The notes below the pieces were generated by a model. It ran no database searches and was not told where the DNA came from. It was given only the letters and a program-made list of their open reading frames with translations. Below, piece after piece: positions 9,179-17,289 of a DNA stretch of 64,000 nt. Numbering within the stretch: the stretch's first letter is position 1; every line of letters begins with the position of its first letter. Source of the stretch: Selenomonadales bacterium (GTDB lineage Bacteria; Bacillota; Clostridia; Christensenellales; QALW01); NCBI GenBank assembly GCA_003150515.1, contig QALW01000010.1, forward strand, positions 1 to 64,000. The letters run 5' to 3'. The translations under genes were made by a program, and so were the position numbers.

Positions 9179-9976
9179 TCAGCGTTTAGGAGTTATAACC
9201 ACTCTGCGGTTGGGCTCTTCTCCCTCGCTGGCAGTTGATACGCTGCTGTCATTTTGGAGCGCGTAATGGATGATGCGGCGCTCGTAAGGATTCATGGGCT
9301 CCAATCTCATCCTGCGTCCGCTGCGCGCGGCCTTTTGAGCCAAACGATGCGCAAGCCGGACGAGAGTCTGCTCCCTCCTGCCGCGATATCCTTCAGTATC
9401 CAGCGTAACGCGGAGATATTCCTCTCTTTCGCGGTTGGCAATGAGAGAAACAAGATACTGCATCGCGTCTAAAGTCTCTCCGTGATGGCCTATAATCTTG
9501 CCCATGTCTTTTCCGCTTATATCTATATATATGCCGTCCTGGGTTTGAACGCCCTTCAGACTGCCCTCTATTTTCATGCTGTCCAAAAGCCCCTTAAGAA
9601 AGAGCATAGCCGGATGCGTATTATCCAAGGGCTGACCTTCGCAAAGCGCGGAGATATTTTCCATTTTGGGCTGAGAGACGGCTTGAGCGTCCGAAAAAGC
9701 TTTGGGCGACGCGTGCTTTTCGGGCTTATTGGAAGCCTTTTGCTCATTTTCAGCCTGGGGCTTGACAGAGCCGCCGCTTTCTTCCTTCAGCGCGTCCCGC
9801 CTTGTTAAACGCACTTTGGCCAGGCGGCCTCCAAGGCCGAGAAAGCCCTTGCTTCCTTCTTCCAGAATGTCTATTGTAGCTTCGTCAAAGGCAAGGCCGA
9901 GCTGCTCCAGGCCTTTAAAAATAGCCTCGTCTATGGTCTTGGCTTCTATTTCTAAAAAATTTTCGGTATTGCTCAT
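9179..9976 (-). CDS. jag: RNA-binding protein Jag/KhpB
   Basis: RNA-binding protein, 265 residues, with the three standard parts: an N-terminal Jag_N domain (EIEAKTIDEAIFKGLEQLGL...GLGGRLAKVRL), a variable linker (about 70-130), a KH domain (DMGKIIGHHGETLDAMQYLV) and an R3H domain (RLAHRLAQKAARSGRRMRLEPMNPYERRIIH). It follows yidC on the minus strand, the conserved spoIIIJ-jag arrangement. Known homologues affect cell elongation and sporulation through RNA binding. The usual next genes, mnmE and rsmG, are absent here. Confidence 0.94.
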   Translation of the reverse strand: MSNTENFLEIEAKTIDEAIFKGLEQLGLAFDEATIDILEEGSKGFLGLGGRLAKVRLTRRDALKEESGGSVKPQAENEQKASNKPEKHASPKAFSDAQAVSQPKMENISALCEGQPLDNTHPAMLFLKGLLDSMKIEGSLKGVQTQDGIYIDISGKDMGKIIGHHGETLDAMQYLVSLIANREREEYLRVTLDTEGYRGRREQTLVRLAHRLAQKAARSGRRMRLEPMNPYERRIIHYALQNDSSVSTASEGEEPNRRVVITPKR

Positions 9977-10041
9977 TATAAAGCCTCCGTTAATTATTAT
10001 GCAGGCAAATCTGAATTTTCCTGCCCGCCCTCATACTGCTT

Positions 10042-11079
10042 TTATTTTGCCGCAGTCTGAGCCTTGGCTTCCTTGCGCTTATCCAGCGCGTCCAGCACTT
10101 TATTGATTATAAAGCTGACCAGCATCATTATAAGGCTGGAGGTTACCCAGTATATAGCGATGGCGCTGGAAGAGGAAAGGCCGAAATATACGAACAATAT
10201 GGGGAAGAAAATACCCATGAATTTGTTTGCGCCCTGTCCGGCGTTGGGATTGGCCGGATCGGCGGCAACGGGGTTCAGCTTCTGATTGAATTTAAAGCTG
10301 AGCACCTGCACGGCGCCGGTCAGAATGGGCAGAATGAAAAGCCCGTTAAAGCCCGTGCGCACGCCTCCGGGAATAAGCCCCCACATCCATGCCGCGTCTC
10401 CGGCAAAGGCTGCCGAGCTTATAATCTCGCTGCTCATGCCGCTGAAAAGAGAGCCGATTATGGCTACATAGCGGTTGATGACGGATAAGGATACGGCCGC
10501 GTCAGGCTGCCAGATATTTTTTACCCATAAGAAGCTGTTTGTGGACAGCCAGTCTGAAGTAACTGCTGAAACGGTCTGAGAACCGCTTTGAAGCACGCGC
10601 TCGGCCGCGGGCAGAAAATTATTGATGCCCGAGGAAGCCGAGGCCGCCAGATAGCCCGCGGCGTTGACGTTATCTATGCGCAGCCCCTCTAAAGAGGCTT
10701 TGATATTGTCTATAAGGAGCTGATTCTGAGCCTGCGCCATAGAATTGAACACTGCGAAAAAGGCTATGAGCAGCGGATAGGCTATAAGGGGCGCGAAGCA
10801 GCCCTTGGGCATAAGCCCTATTCCGTGCTGGCGGCGCAATTCCATGGTCTTGCGGGAGAGCATCTCCTGATTGTTTTTATAGGCCTTGGTGATTCTGTCC
10901 ATTTCAGGCTGAATAAGCTTCATTTTCCGGGTGTAATCGCGCTGCCCCTTGCGGGAATATATATCCAGAGGCAGGCAAATCAGGCGGAGCAATAGGGTAA
11001 AAAGCACTATTGTAAGGCCGAAGTTACCCGTTATGAAATCGTTCATCCAGGTGAAAAGATTAATTAACCATTGGGTCAT
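10042..11079 (-). CDS. yidC: Membrane protein insertase YidC (SpoIIIJ/OxaA type)
   Basis: Inserts and folds membrane proteins, alone or with SecYEG. The product has 345 residues and the Gram-positive layout without the large periplasmic domain: a first helix (GLTIVLFTLLLRLICLPLDIYSRK), a cytoplasmic charged hairpin (KMKLIQPEMDRITKAYKNNQEML), then conserved transmembrane segments ending in AIYWVTSSLIMMLVSFIINKV. An insertion between the middle helices (about residues 115-215) is longer than usual. It lies between yidD and jag. Confidence 0.93.
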   Translation of the reverse strand: MTQWLINLFTWMNDFITGNFGLTIVLFTLLLRLICLPLDIYSRKGQRDYTRKMKLIQPEMDRITKAYKNNQEMLSRKTMELRRQHGIGLMPKGCFAPLIAYPLLIAFFAVFNSMAQAQNQLLIDNIKASLEGLRIDNVNAAGYLAASASSGINNFLPAAERVLQSGSQTVSAVTSDWLSTNSFLWVKNIWQPDAAVSLSVINRYVAIIGSLFSGMSSEIISSAAFAGDAAWMWGLIPGGVRTGFNGLFILPILTGAVQVLSFKFNQKLNPVAADPANPNAGQGANKFMGIFFPILFVYFGLSSSSAIAIYWVTSSLIMMLVSFIINKVLDALDKRKEAKAQTAAK

Positions 11080-11094
11080 TATAATTTCCGCGAT

Positions 11095-11358
11095 TTATTC
11101 CTTTGGGAATAAATCCTCCTCTTTTGAAGATTTATTGCGCGGCTTTTTTTCGGGCACGGGATCATAGCCGCCTTTGGAAAAGGGGTTGCAGCGCATAATG
11201 CGCCACGCGGCCAGAGCGCATCCCTTAAATATGCCGAAGCGCTCTATGGCTGTGTAGGCATATTCAGAACAGGTAGGCAGATAACGGCAGCAGGGCGGCC
11301 GCGCCGGAGAAATATTCTTTTGATAAAAGCGTATAGCGGCCAGAAACAGGCGTTTCAT
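11095..11358 (-). CDS. yidD: Membrane protein insertion efficiency factor YidD
   Basis: Small accessory protein of YidC, 87 residues. The characteristic cysteine-rich block ISPARPPCCRYLPTCSEYAYTAIERFG and MRCNPFSKGGYDPVP are intact. The start at 11358 overlaps the rnpA stop as ATGA on the minus strand, showing translational coupling. The C-terminus is a charged tail. Confidence 0.94.
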   Translation of the reverse strand: MKRLFLAAIRFYQKNISPARPPCCRYLPTCSEYAYTAIERFGIFKGCALAAWRIMRCNPFSKGGYDPVPEKKPRNKSSKEEDLFPKE

Positions 11359-11936
11359 GGCTTGTCCGCCTCGCATGCGGGAGCAGGCCGGGCGTCAATG
11401 GGAGTTTCAACCGAAAGAGAAGCCCGCGCCCCGGAGGGAATTTCCAAGCCCCCTTCGGAGGGAATTTCCGAAAAAGTTTCAGACGTAATCTTGGGGATAG
11501 CTTCAGACGGAACAGCCGCGGCAGCTTTAGGCGGGATAGATAAAGCTTTAGATGCCGCCGGCGCTGTTTCGGACTGCGCCGGCGCCCATTCGGGAGTTTT
11601 GCATTCTAAAAGCAGCCGGGCGCGCTTTAAAACTATTTCCATATCTTTCAGCAGCTCTGAATAGCTCGCGCCGCGCGCTCCCAAACGCGCTATAAAAAGA
11701 TAGCTGTAGCCGGGCTTCATATTATTCAGGCTGGCCCGCGCGCATTCGCGCAGCAGCCTCTTTATGCGGTTGCGCCTGACGGCGTTGCCCAGCTTTTTGC
11801 TGACTGAAAAGCCCAGACGCAGCCCCATCCGGTTTTTCACATACACCAGAACCAGATATCTGCCCGCGCATGAGGCGCCTTTGCGGTGTACATAGGCAAA
11901 TTCCTTGTTCTTTTTAAGCATGTATTGCTTGAGCAT
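11355..11936 (-). CDS. rnpA: Ribonuclease P protein component with a long C-terminal tail
   Basis: Protein subunit of RNase P, which matures tRNA 5' ends. The core (about residues 1-115) has the standard GLRLGFSVSKKLGNAVRRNRIKRLLRE signature. The product is 193 residues, whereas RnpA is usually near 110-125. The extra 70 or so residues are low complexity, rich in Ala, Pro, Ser and Glu (repeats of the type SEAIPKITSETFSEIPSEGG), and are probably disordered. The tail extends right up to the yidD overlap, so it may have arisen by loss of the original stop. Confidence 0.92.
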   Translation of the reverse strand: MLKQYMLKKNKEFAYVHRKGASCAGRYLVLVYVKNRMGLRLGFSVSKKLGNAVRRNRIKRLLRECARASLNNMKPGYSYLFIARLGARGASYSELLKDMEIVLKRARLLLECKTPEWAPAQSETAPAASKALSIPPKAAAAVPSEAIPKITSETFSEIPSEGGLEIPSGARASLSVETPIDARPAPACEADKP

Positions 11937-11960
11937 GCGTTTTACCGGCCCGCCTGAATT

Positions 11961-12095
11961 TTAGGCGGACAAACGCTTGCGGCCCCTGTTGCGGCGGCGG
12001 GCGAGCACGTTGCGGCCGTTTTTGGTGCTCATTCTCTTGCGGAAGCCGTGCACCTTGCTTCTATGTCTCTTTTTGGGCTGATAAGTTCTTAACAT
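11961..12095 (-). CDS. rpmH: Ribosomal protein bL34
   Basis: A 44-residue basic protein of the large ribosomal subunit. Read on the minus strand from ATG 12095 it begins [20 protein letters not shown] and ends [12 protein letters not shown]. It is first in the rpmH-rnpA-yidD-yidC-jag operon, with AGGAAGAA upstream as ribosome-binding site. dnaA, often divergent from rpmH in bacteria, is not here. Confidence 0.96.
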   Translation of the reverse strand: MLRTYQPKKRHRSKVHGFRKRMSTKNGRNVLARRRNRGRKRLSA

Positions 12096-12153
12096 TAATA
12101 TTCTTCCTTTCTGATTAAGGCGCGAAGCCTGATAGTTTAAATTAACGCTTGAT

Positions 12154-12183
12154 ATTATAGAGTACGCAGGGGCATTCTGTCAA
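12154..12183 (-). promoter_or_regulatory. Promoter of the rpmH operon
   Basis: On the minus strand TTGACA (complement at 12178-12183) and TATAAT (complement at 12154-12159) are separated by 18 bases. The -10 lies about 60 bases before the rpmH start. Both hexamers are perfect consensus, as expected for a ribosomal protein gene. Confidence 0.8.
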
Positions 12184-12198
12184 ATAAAATTGCTCCTA

Positions 12199-12222
12199 CC
12201 CCTAAAAATGGGGCGTTAGGGG
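12199..12222 (-). terminator. Probable terminator after the DUF4340 gene
   Basis: A CCCCTAA/TTAGGGG stem (7 bp, 10-base loop) lies just after the stop of the DUF4340 gene on the minus strand. It is followed only loosely by T-rich sequence (ATTTTATTT), so it may be a weak terminator. Confidence 0.4.
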
Positions 12223-12233
12223 CGAAAAGAGTT

Positions 12234-13841
12234 TTATTCGTCTCTGAGAGGAGGCAGTTCGCCCGTTTTGGCCAGCCCGTAAGCGTTGATAATATCGTCT
12301 ATATAATCTTTGCGCACCTTGCATACCCTGTATCCGTTATATTCCACCATATAATAATTCAAATCCATTTCATAAAAGCTGGCGGTTATTGAATAGGGAA
12401 TATTTTCCCCATCCTCATCTTTTATGAAGGAGGTGGTGTTCAAGCTGAAGGAAAATACTTCCGAGCCGTATTCCTGCGGATCGTTTTCCTGTATGCGCGC
12501 GGCCAGGCCTATGCTTATCAGCTTGGCGTAAAAGGCGCGCATGGAAGCTTCGGGCAGGGTTTCTCCGTCAAGGGTGAAGGTGGTGAGCATAACCGGATCG
12601 CCCGAAGCGTCGGTTATGGGATTATGGTCGTCGTCCAGCTTGTTTTTCCTGGTTATATTTATATGCTCCTTTTTTCCGCGTATGGTTATATCAATGCTGT
12701 TCATATTGTCTATATGCTGCATTGCAAAATTCAGATTGGCGATATCCATAGCGTCAGTGCGCAGCAGATTGACTGAAGCGGAGCTGATTGTATATACCTT
12801 GAGGCTCTTAAGATTTATTTCATCCAGCAGCTTGCCGCTTGCGTCATGCATGGAATAGGTTATTGCGTAGCGCTCGTCCGAGCCTTCCACAGGAGCGCCC
12901 ACAATTAAAATCTGAGAGGGATAGTTTTCCTTTATGACCGGCTCGCCGTTCTCCTTAATCTCAGCCTGGAACATTGCCAGGCGGAGATAATAATCCTCAA
13001 AGCCGTATTTTTCCCAATCCTTTTCGGCGCTTTGAGCCACAAAGCCGGACATGGTTATGGCCGAGAGACTCTCAAAAAAGGTGCTGAGCTTATTGGAATC
13101 GGCGTCGCAGAGGAAGGGAGAGATTAATTGCCAGAGGTTTTGGCCGGAGATTAAATCGCTGTTGTAAATCATGGTCAGGCCGTCGTCGCTCTTGCGCTCT
13201 ATGGTGAGATAATTAATAGCTCCCGTCTGCACGTCTATGCCGGGCAGATCCCGCCATTGGTCTACGGTTCTGGTAAAATATTCTCCGACGCTCTGATGCC
13301 CCAGATAGAGCTCGGAAGAGGAGGCGTCCATAAAATAATATTGGTTTTCCGCCCCGTATTTGCCGCCTATGAGGTAGGTGTATACGCCCTTGTCCTTAAC
13401 GTTTATGCTGACGCGCACGGGATCGCTGGCGCTGTCCAGGCCGTAAAGGGCTAATTCTTCCTCGGAGGAGGGAGCTTTTCCCAAATCGCGCAGGGCGCGC
13501 AGCGTCGTACAGCGGTTAATCAGCAGCATGAGATTATATTGGCTGATATCGGTATTGTCGCGGTTTTCAATAATCCAGCTTACGCCGTCGGCGTCAGCCT
13601 CGTCCCGGATTATTGAATAGGTGTCCTTTACCGAATCTATTGTAACCCGTTCTATATCCTCCTCATCGCAGACAATTAAATCAATCATTCCGTCTGAACC
13701 GGAGCTGTTTTCCTGCTCGTTTTTCTTTTCGTCCTGCTTGAGCATGGCTGTAGCGGTAATTACAGAGCCTGCGAGGAGCACTATTGCGAGAATGAGGGCG
13801 ATGAGCATTCTGGTTAAAGATTTATCCGCCCGGCTGCTCAT
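12234..13841 (-). CDS. DUF4340 domain protein of a gliding-type ABC system
   Basis: A 535-residue protein with one N-terminal membrane helix (MLIALILAIVLLAGSVITATAML) and a long extracytoplasmic region typical of DUF4340 (repeated beta-rich units, e.g. SWIIENRDNTDISQYNLMLLINRCTTLRAL). It overlaps the GldG-like gene by four bases and is the last gene of a four-gene operon (ATPase, permease, GldG-like, DUF4340). Family members are almost always found in this context. The substrate or function is unknown. Confidence 0.85.
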   Translation of the reverse strand: MSSRADKSLTRMLIALILAIVLLAGSVITATAMLKQDEKKNEQENSSGSDGMIDLIVCDEEDIERVTIDSVKDTYSIIRDEADADGVSWIIENRDNTDISQYNLMLLINRCTTLRALRDLGKAPSSEEELALYGLDSASDPVRVSINVKDKGVYTYLIGGKYGAENQYYFMDASSSELYLGHQSVGEYFTRTVDQWRDLPGIDVQTGAINYLTIERKSDDGLTMIYNSDLISGQNLWQLISPFLCDADSNKLSTFFESLSAITMSGFVAQSAEKDWEKYGFEDYYLRLAMFQAEIKENGEPVIKENYPSQILIVGAPVEGSDERYAITYSMHDASGKLLDEINLKSLKVYTISSASVNLLRTDAMDIANLNFAMQHIDNMNSIDITIRGKKEHINITRKNKLDDDHNPITDASGDPVMLTTFTLDGETLPEASMRAFYAKLISIGLAARIQENDPQEYGSEVFSFSLNTTSFIKDEDGENIPYSITASFYEMDLNYYMVEYNGYRVCKVRKDYIDDIINAYGLAKTGELPPLRDE

Positions 13842-15370
13842 AGATTCTTCCTCCTTCTGTAGATTATAAAGCCTGTTCCCAGAATAATTATAGGCAGCAC
13901 AGCTATGACGATTATAACTATTACGCGCACGGAGGCGAGATTGGTTATTACAAAGGAATAATCCGCTATAGCTTTGGCCGTTATGGAGAGGCTGTCTAAT
14001 TTATTTTCCACCCAGCTTACGCTGTTGACCATAATGCTTTGGTTGCCTTCGCTGTTCTGACGGGCGCCCATTATTATTTCGCTGGAGCCGAACACTACTA
14101 TGCGGGTATATGCGTCCCCTGAAATGGAGGCTGAATCGCGCACGCTCAGGGCCATGCCTACGCAATGGGGCTCGGCCAGATAGCTGTCTAATTTATTAGA
14201 ATAGGATCCGTTGAGATAATCCTCCACGGGAATGGAGAGGCTGCTTTCGGAAGTGTTCATAAGGGCGCTCTGCTCAATGCCTTCGCTGGTGGGAGCGTAA
14301 TAATCCAGGCTCAGAGCTTCATGCACATATACGTTTACCGCTCCTTCAATCAGGGGAGAGGTGATATCGTGGGAGGACAAATTGGGGACGAGCTCTACGC
14401 CCGAGAGCTCGGTGCGCATGGAGGAATCCTGCTCGTATACTACGTCCGAGCCTACTTTTATCATATAATAATCCAGGAGCGCTTTGAAATATGTTAAATC
14501 CTCCTGCACAGAGGGATCAAAGAACATAACCAGCTTGCCGTGATTTTTAAGGAAGGACTGAAGAGTGTTAAATTCGTCTTCGCTCAGGTCGCTGGAAGGA
14601 CCTACAATCATTAAAACGTCTCCCTTTTTGAGATTGGAGCCGCCGGTAATCAGATTGAGCTTTTCCACCTGGAAATTCGCGCCCTGGAGAGAATCGGTTA
14701 TATTTTGAACGGCGGAGGCGTTGGCCGGATCGTCCGTCTGTTCGCCGTGCCCGGAGAGCAGATAGACGGTAGTGGGCTCCTCGTCTATCATAAACAGCAG
14801 GGCGTTTGTGAGCCTCTGTTCTAATACGACGTATTCCACTCCGTCGTCAGTCTTGCGGTAATAGTCCGAATAGGTAATGACGCGGAATTTATCCTCGGCC
14901 GCGTTGGTAACAACCAGAGTGCCGTTTGAAACAGTAGCGCTGCTGGTGCTGAATTTGCGCAGCAGGGCGGGATTGGTGGCCGGATCGGCAACCTTTACTT
15001 CTATTTGGTTATTAGCCGCCGTATAGCGCTCCAATGTTTTTTCCACTATCGTGCTTTGAATGTTGTCGTCCGCAAAGGAATATATAACCAGCTTTTCGTT
15101 AATTCTGCCTATGACGTCGTTGGACAATTCAGAGAGAGTATAGATTTTTTCCCGAGTAAGGTCGGCTTTCAGGCCGGCGTTTTTCTCTACCAGGCTGAAA
15201 ATTATATTTACGCAGACGGTAATTATTATTACGATTATTATAAGGGCGGTGTTAAAGCCTCCGTATCTGAGCAGCTTGGCGTAATCCCGCTGCTTTTTTT
15301 CCGGACGGAGCTCCTGCGCTTTTATTTCTTCAATATTAGCCTCCTGGGGCTTGTTTGCGTCTTTTTTCAT
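13838..15370 (-). CDS. GldG-like ABC system auxiliary protein
   Basis: A 510-residue membrane protein with an N-terminal membrane segment (TALIIIVIIITVCVNIIFSLV), then the GldG/ABC_transp_aux domain (LTREKIYTLSELSNDVIGRI, LLSGHGEQ, KKGDVLMIVGPSSDLSEDE), and a C-terminal membrane helix before a basic end (IIYRRRKNL). In Bacteroidetes GldAFG supports gliding, but in Clostridia homologues have no known motility role. It is encoded directly after the permease gene in the same operon. Confidence 0.87.
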   Translation of the reverse strand: MKKDANKPQEANIEEIKAQELRPEKKQRDYAKLLRYGGFNTALIIIVIIITVCVNIIFSLVEKNAGLKADLTREKIYTLSELSNDVIGRINEKLVIYSFADDNIQSTIVEKTLERYTAANNQIEVKVADPATNPALLRKFSTSSATVSNGTLVVTNAAEDKFRVITYSDYYRKTDDGVEYVVLEQRLTNALLFMIDEEPTTVYLLSGHGEQTDDPANASAVQNITDSLQGANFQVEKLNLITGGSNLKKGDVLMIVGPSSDLSEDEFNTLQSFLKNHGKLVMFFDPSVQEDLTYFKALLDYYMIKVGSDVVYEQDSSMRTELSGVELVPNLSSHDITSPLIEGAVNVYVHEALSLDYYAPTSEGIEQSALMNTSESSLSIPVEDYLNGSYSNKLDSYLAEPHCVGMALSVRDSASISGDAYTRIVVFGSSEIIMGARQNSEGNQSIMVNSVSWVENKLDSLSITAKAIADYSFVITNLASVRVIVIIVIAVLPIIILGTGFIIYRRRKNL

Positions 15371-16093
15371 TTAATTACCACTCCATCTTCTTCTTTCAAT
15401 GAGCTTGGCCGTGACAAACAGGCAGGCCGCGGTGACGGTTATATAATAAATAATGGGGGAAAGGCCCAATATGCCGCTGGTGAATTCGGTAAAGCGGCCG
15501 AAGAGAGCCAGCGCGCTCAGAGCGTCTCTTAAAAAGCCCGCGCTTATCATGGAAACGGCCTGAGTGCCCATCATTAAGAGAAAGAATACGCCGAAAGTCG
15601 CTACCGCGGCCACTACCTGGCTTTGAGTGCATGCCGATATTAAAAGCCCTACGGCCATAGCAGTGCATCCCATGAGGTAGAAGCCTATATAGCTGGTGAA
15701 AATTTCGCCGGCGCGGGGGGAGCCGAGCACGGCCAGAATTATGGGATAGATTACGCTGAGAAGCAGAGTAATCAGCAGCACGCAGGAAGCGGCGAAGAAT
15801 TTGCCCAATACCACTTTATATATAGGCAGAGGACTGGTAAGATAGAGTTGGTCTATCTTGAGCCTGCGCTCTTCGGAGAAGGAGCGCATTGTAAGCAGAG
15901 GCACCAAAAAAGCAAAGGGGGTGGCCATTGTGCCCAGCGTCATGGCAAAATCCGCGCTGGAATTATAACCGTCTCCGTTTATATTGCCCACAAGGAATAT
16001 AAGGCCCAGCACAAGCATGAATATGCCCACGAACACATAGCCCATGGGAGAGCTGAAATATGCGCGCAGCTCGCGCTTGAATACCGCGTTCAT
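15371..16093 (-). CDS. ABC-2 type permease, GldF-like
   Basis: A 240-residue integral membrane protein with six predicted helices. The start MNAVFKRELRAYFSSPMGYVFVGIF is a typical ABC-2/GldF opening. It directly abuts the ATPase gene (stop of one and start of the other adjacent). The likely role is the membrane part of the exporter-like system formed with the ATPase and the GldG-like and DUF4340 proteins. Confidence 0.9.
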   Translation of the reverse strand: MNAVFKRELRAYFSSPMGYVFVGIFMLVLGLIFLVGNINGDGYNSSADFAMTLGTMATPFAFLVPLLTMRSFSEERRLKIDQLYLTSPLPIYKVVLGKFFAASCVLLITLLLSVIYPIILAVLGSPRAGEIFTSYIGFYLMGCTAMAVGLLISACTQSQVVAAVATFGVFFLLMMGTQAVSMISAGFLRDALSALALFGRFTEFTSGILGLSPIIYYITVTAACLFVTAKLIERRRWSGN

Positions 16094-17041
16094 TTAAAAA
16101 TCCTCCTTTGCCGTTCCGGTGAGCTGGAGGAAGATATCCTCCAGAGTATAGTCAAGATAGCGCATAAGCAGAATGGGAGTGCCTGCCTTGCCCATTATAT
16201 TGAAAATTATGCGCCGCACGTCCGCGGATTTATTGGCTGTTATAAGGTAATCATAGCTGCCCGATTCGCGCACGCCCAGGCTGTCTACATTTATAACTCC
16301 TTCAATTGCGCGCAGAGCGCGGGCCGTGGCCGCCTCGGGGCCGGCAATCCTGACCGTAAGCTTAGCCGTTTCGCCCAGGCCCTGCTGAAGATTGACCAGA
16401 CTGTCCTGCGCCACTATGCGGCCGTGGTCTATAATTATAACCCGCTCGCAGACGTCGGCCACCTCGGGCAGGATATGGGAGGAGAGGATTATGGTATGCT
16501 CCTTGCCCAAGCCTTTTATCAGATGGCGGATTTCTATGATTTGAGTTGGATCCAGGCCTACTGTGGGCTCGTCCAGAATCAGAACGGGAGGGTTGCCGAC
16601 CAGAGCCTCGGCCAGGCCCACTCTCTGCCTATAGCCTTTGGAAAGATTGCCTATTATTCTGGAGCCCACGTCGGTTATGCGGACTAATTCCTTTATACGA
16701 TCCAGATGTTCTTTGCGGTTTTTGCGGGAGACCTTTTTTATGTCCGCCGCGAACGCAAGATATTCGTTTACCGTCATATCCATATACAGCGGAGGCTGTT
16801 CAGGCAGATAACCAATCCGTTTCTTAACCTCGGCGGGCTCCTTGAGAATGTCGTAGCCGTCCACCATGGCCGTGCCGCTTGTGGAAGAAATATAGCCTGT
16901 AATCATGTTCATGGCCGTGGTCTTGCCTGCGCCGTTCCGGCCCAGGAAGCCGACGATCTCGCCGGCATTTACGGTAAAGCTTGCGTTATCCACAGCCAGC
17001 TTCTCTCCGTATCGCTTGGTTAGGTTTTTAACCTCAATCAT
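16094..17041 (-). CDS. ABC transporter ATPase, GldA-like
   Basis: A 315-residue ATPase. The start at 17041 has AGGAGG upstream; a longer frame begins further back but includes no family sequence. It shows MIEVKNLTKRYGEKLAVDN, Walker A GRNGAGKTT, signature LSKGYRQRVG, Walker B VLILDEPTVGLDP and H-loop LSSHILPEV. A C-terminal domain of about 90 residues follows, as in GldA/CcmA-type proteins. First gene of the operon. Confidence 0.92.
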   Translation of the reverse strand: MIEVKNLTKRYGEKLAVDNASFTVNAGEIVGFLGRNGAGKTTAMNMITGYISSTSGTAMVDGYDILKEPAEVKKRIGYLPEQPPLYMDMTVNEYLAFAADIKKVSRKNRKEHLDRIKELVRITDVGSRIIGNLSKGYRQRVGLAEALVGNPPVLILDEPTVGLDPTQIIEIRHLIKGLGKEHTIILSSHILPEVADVCERVIIIDHGRIVAQDSLVNLQQGLGETAKLTVRIAGPEAATARALRAIEGVINVDSLGVRESGSYDYLITANKSADVRRIIFNIMGKAGTPILLMRYLDYTLEDIFLQLTGTAKEDF

Positions 17042-17113
17042 TGCAAACTGCCTCCTGATAATATATATAAGGTGTGTTTCGGCTTTGTCATTAGCAGCCG
17101 GGCTCCCGCCCCC

Positions 17114-17150
17114 GCCTTGCCCATCAGTTCTTTGAACTGATGGGCAAGGC
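17114..17150. repeat. Perfect 17-bp hairpin between dnaB and the ABC operon
   Basis: Arms GCCTTGCCCATCAGTTC and its complement enclose a TTT loop. It lies downstream of dnaB and upstream of the ABC operon. No T-run follows on either strand. It resembles a single arm of the composite palindromes seen elsewhere. Confidence 0.7.
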
Positions 17151-17289
17151 AATAGGAGGGCGCCTTTAAGGCTTTGGGCAAGCGCAGCAATTAGGAGCGT
17201 TAACAGCGGAAGATGCTCCTTTCCTGCCTTTGAGACGGCGCCCGATTATATAAAGCCCGCCCCCGCCCGGCGCCGGGGGGAGGGCGCTC

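Noticed and set aside
11961..12233. Chromosome origin next to rpmH
   Set aside because: dnaA and dnaN are absent and I see no cluster of DnaA boxes in the short gap; GC skew over the genome would be needed.
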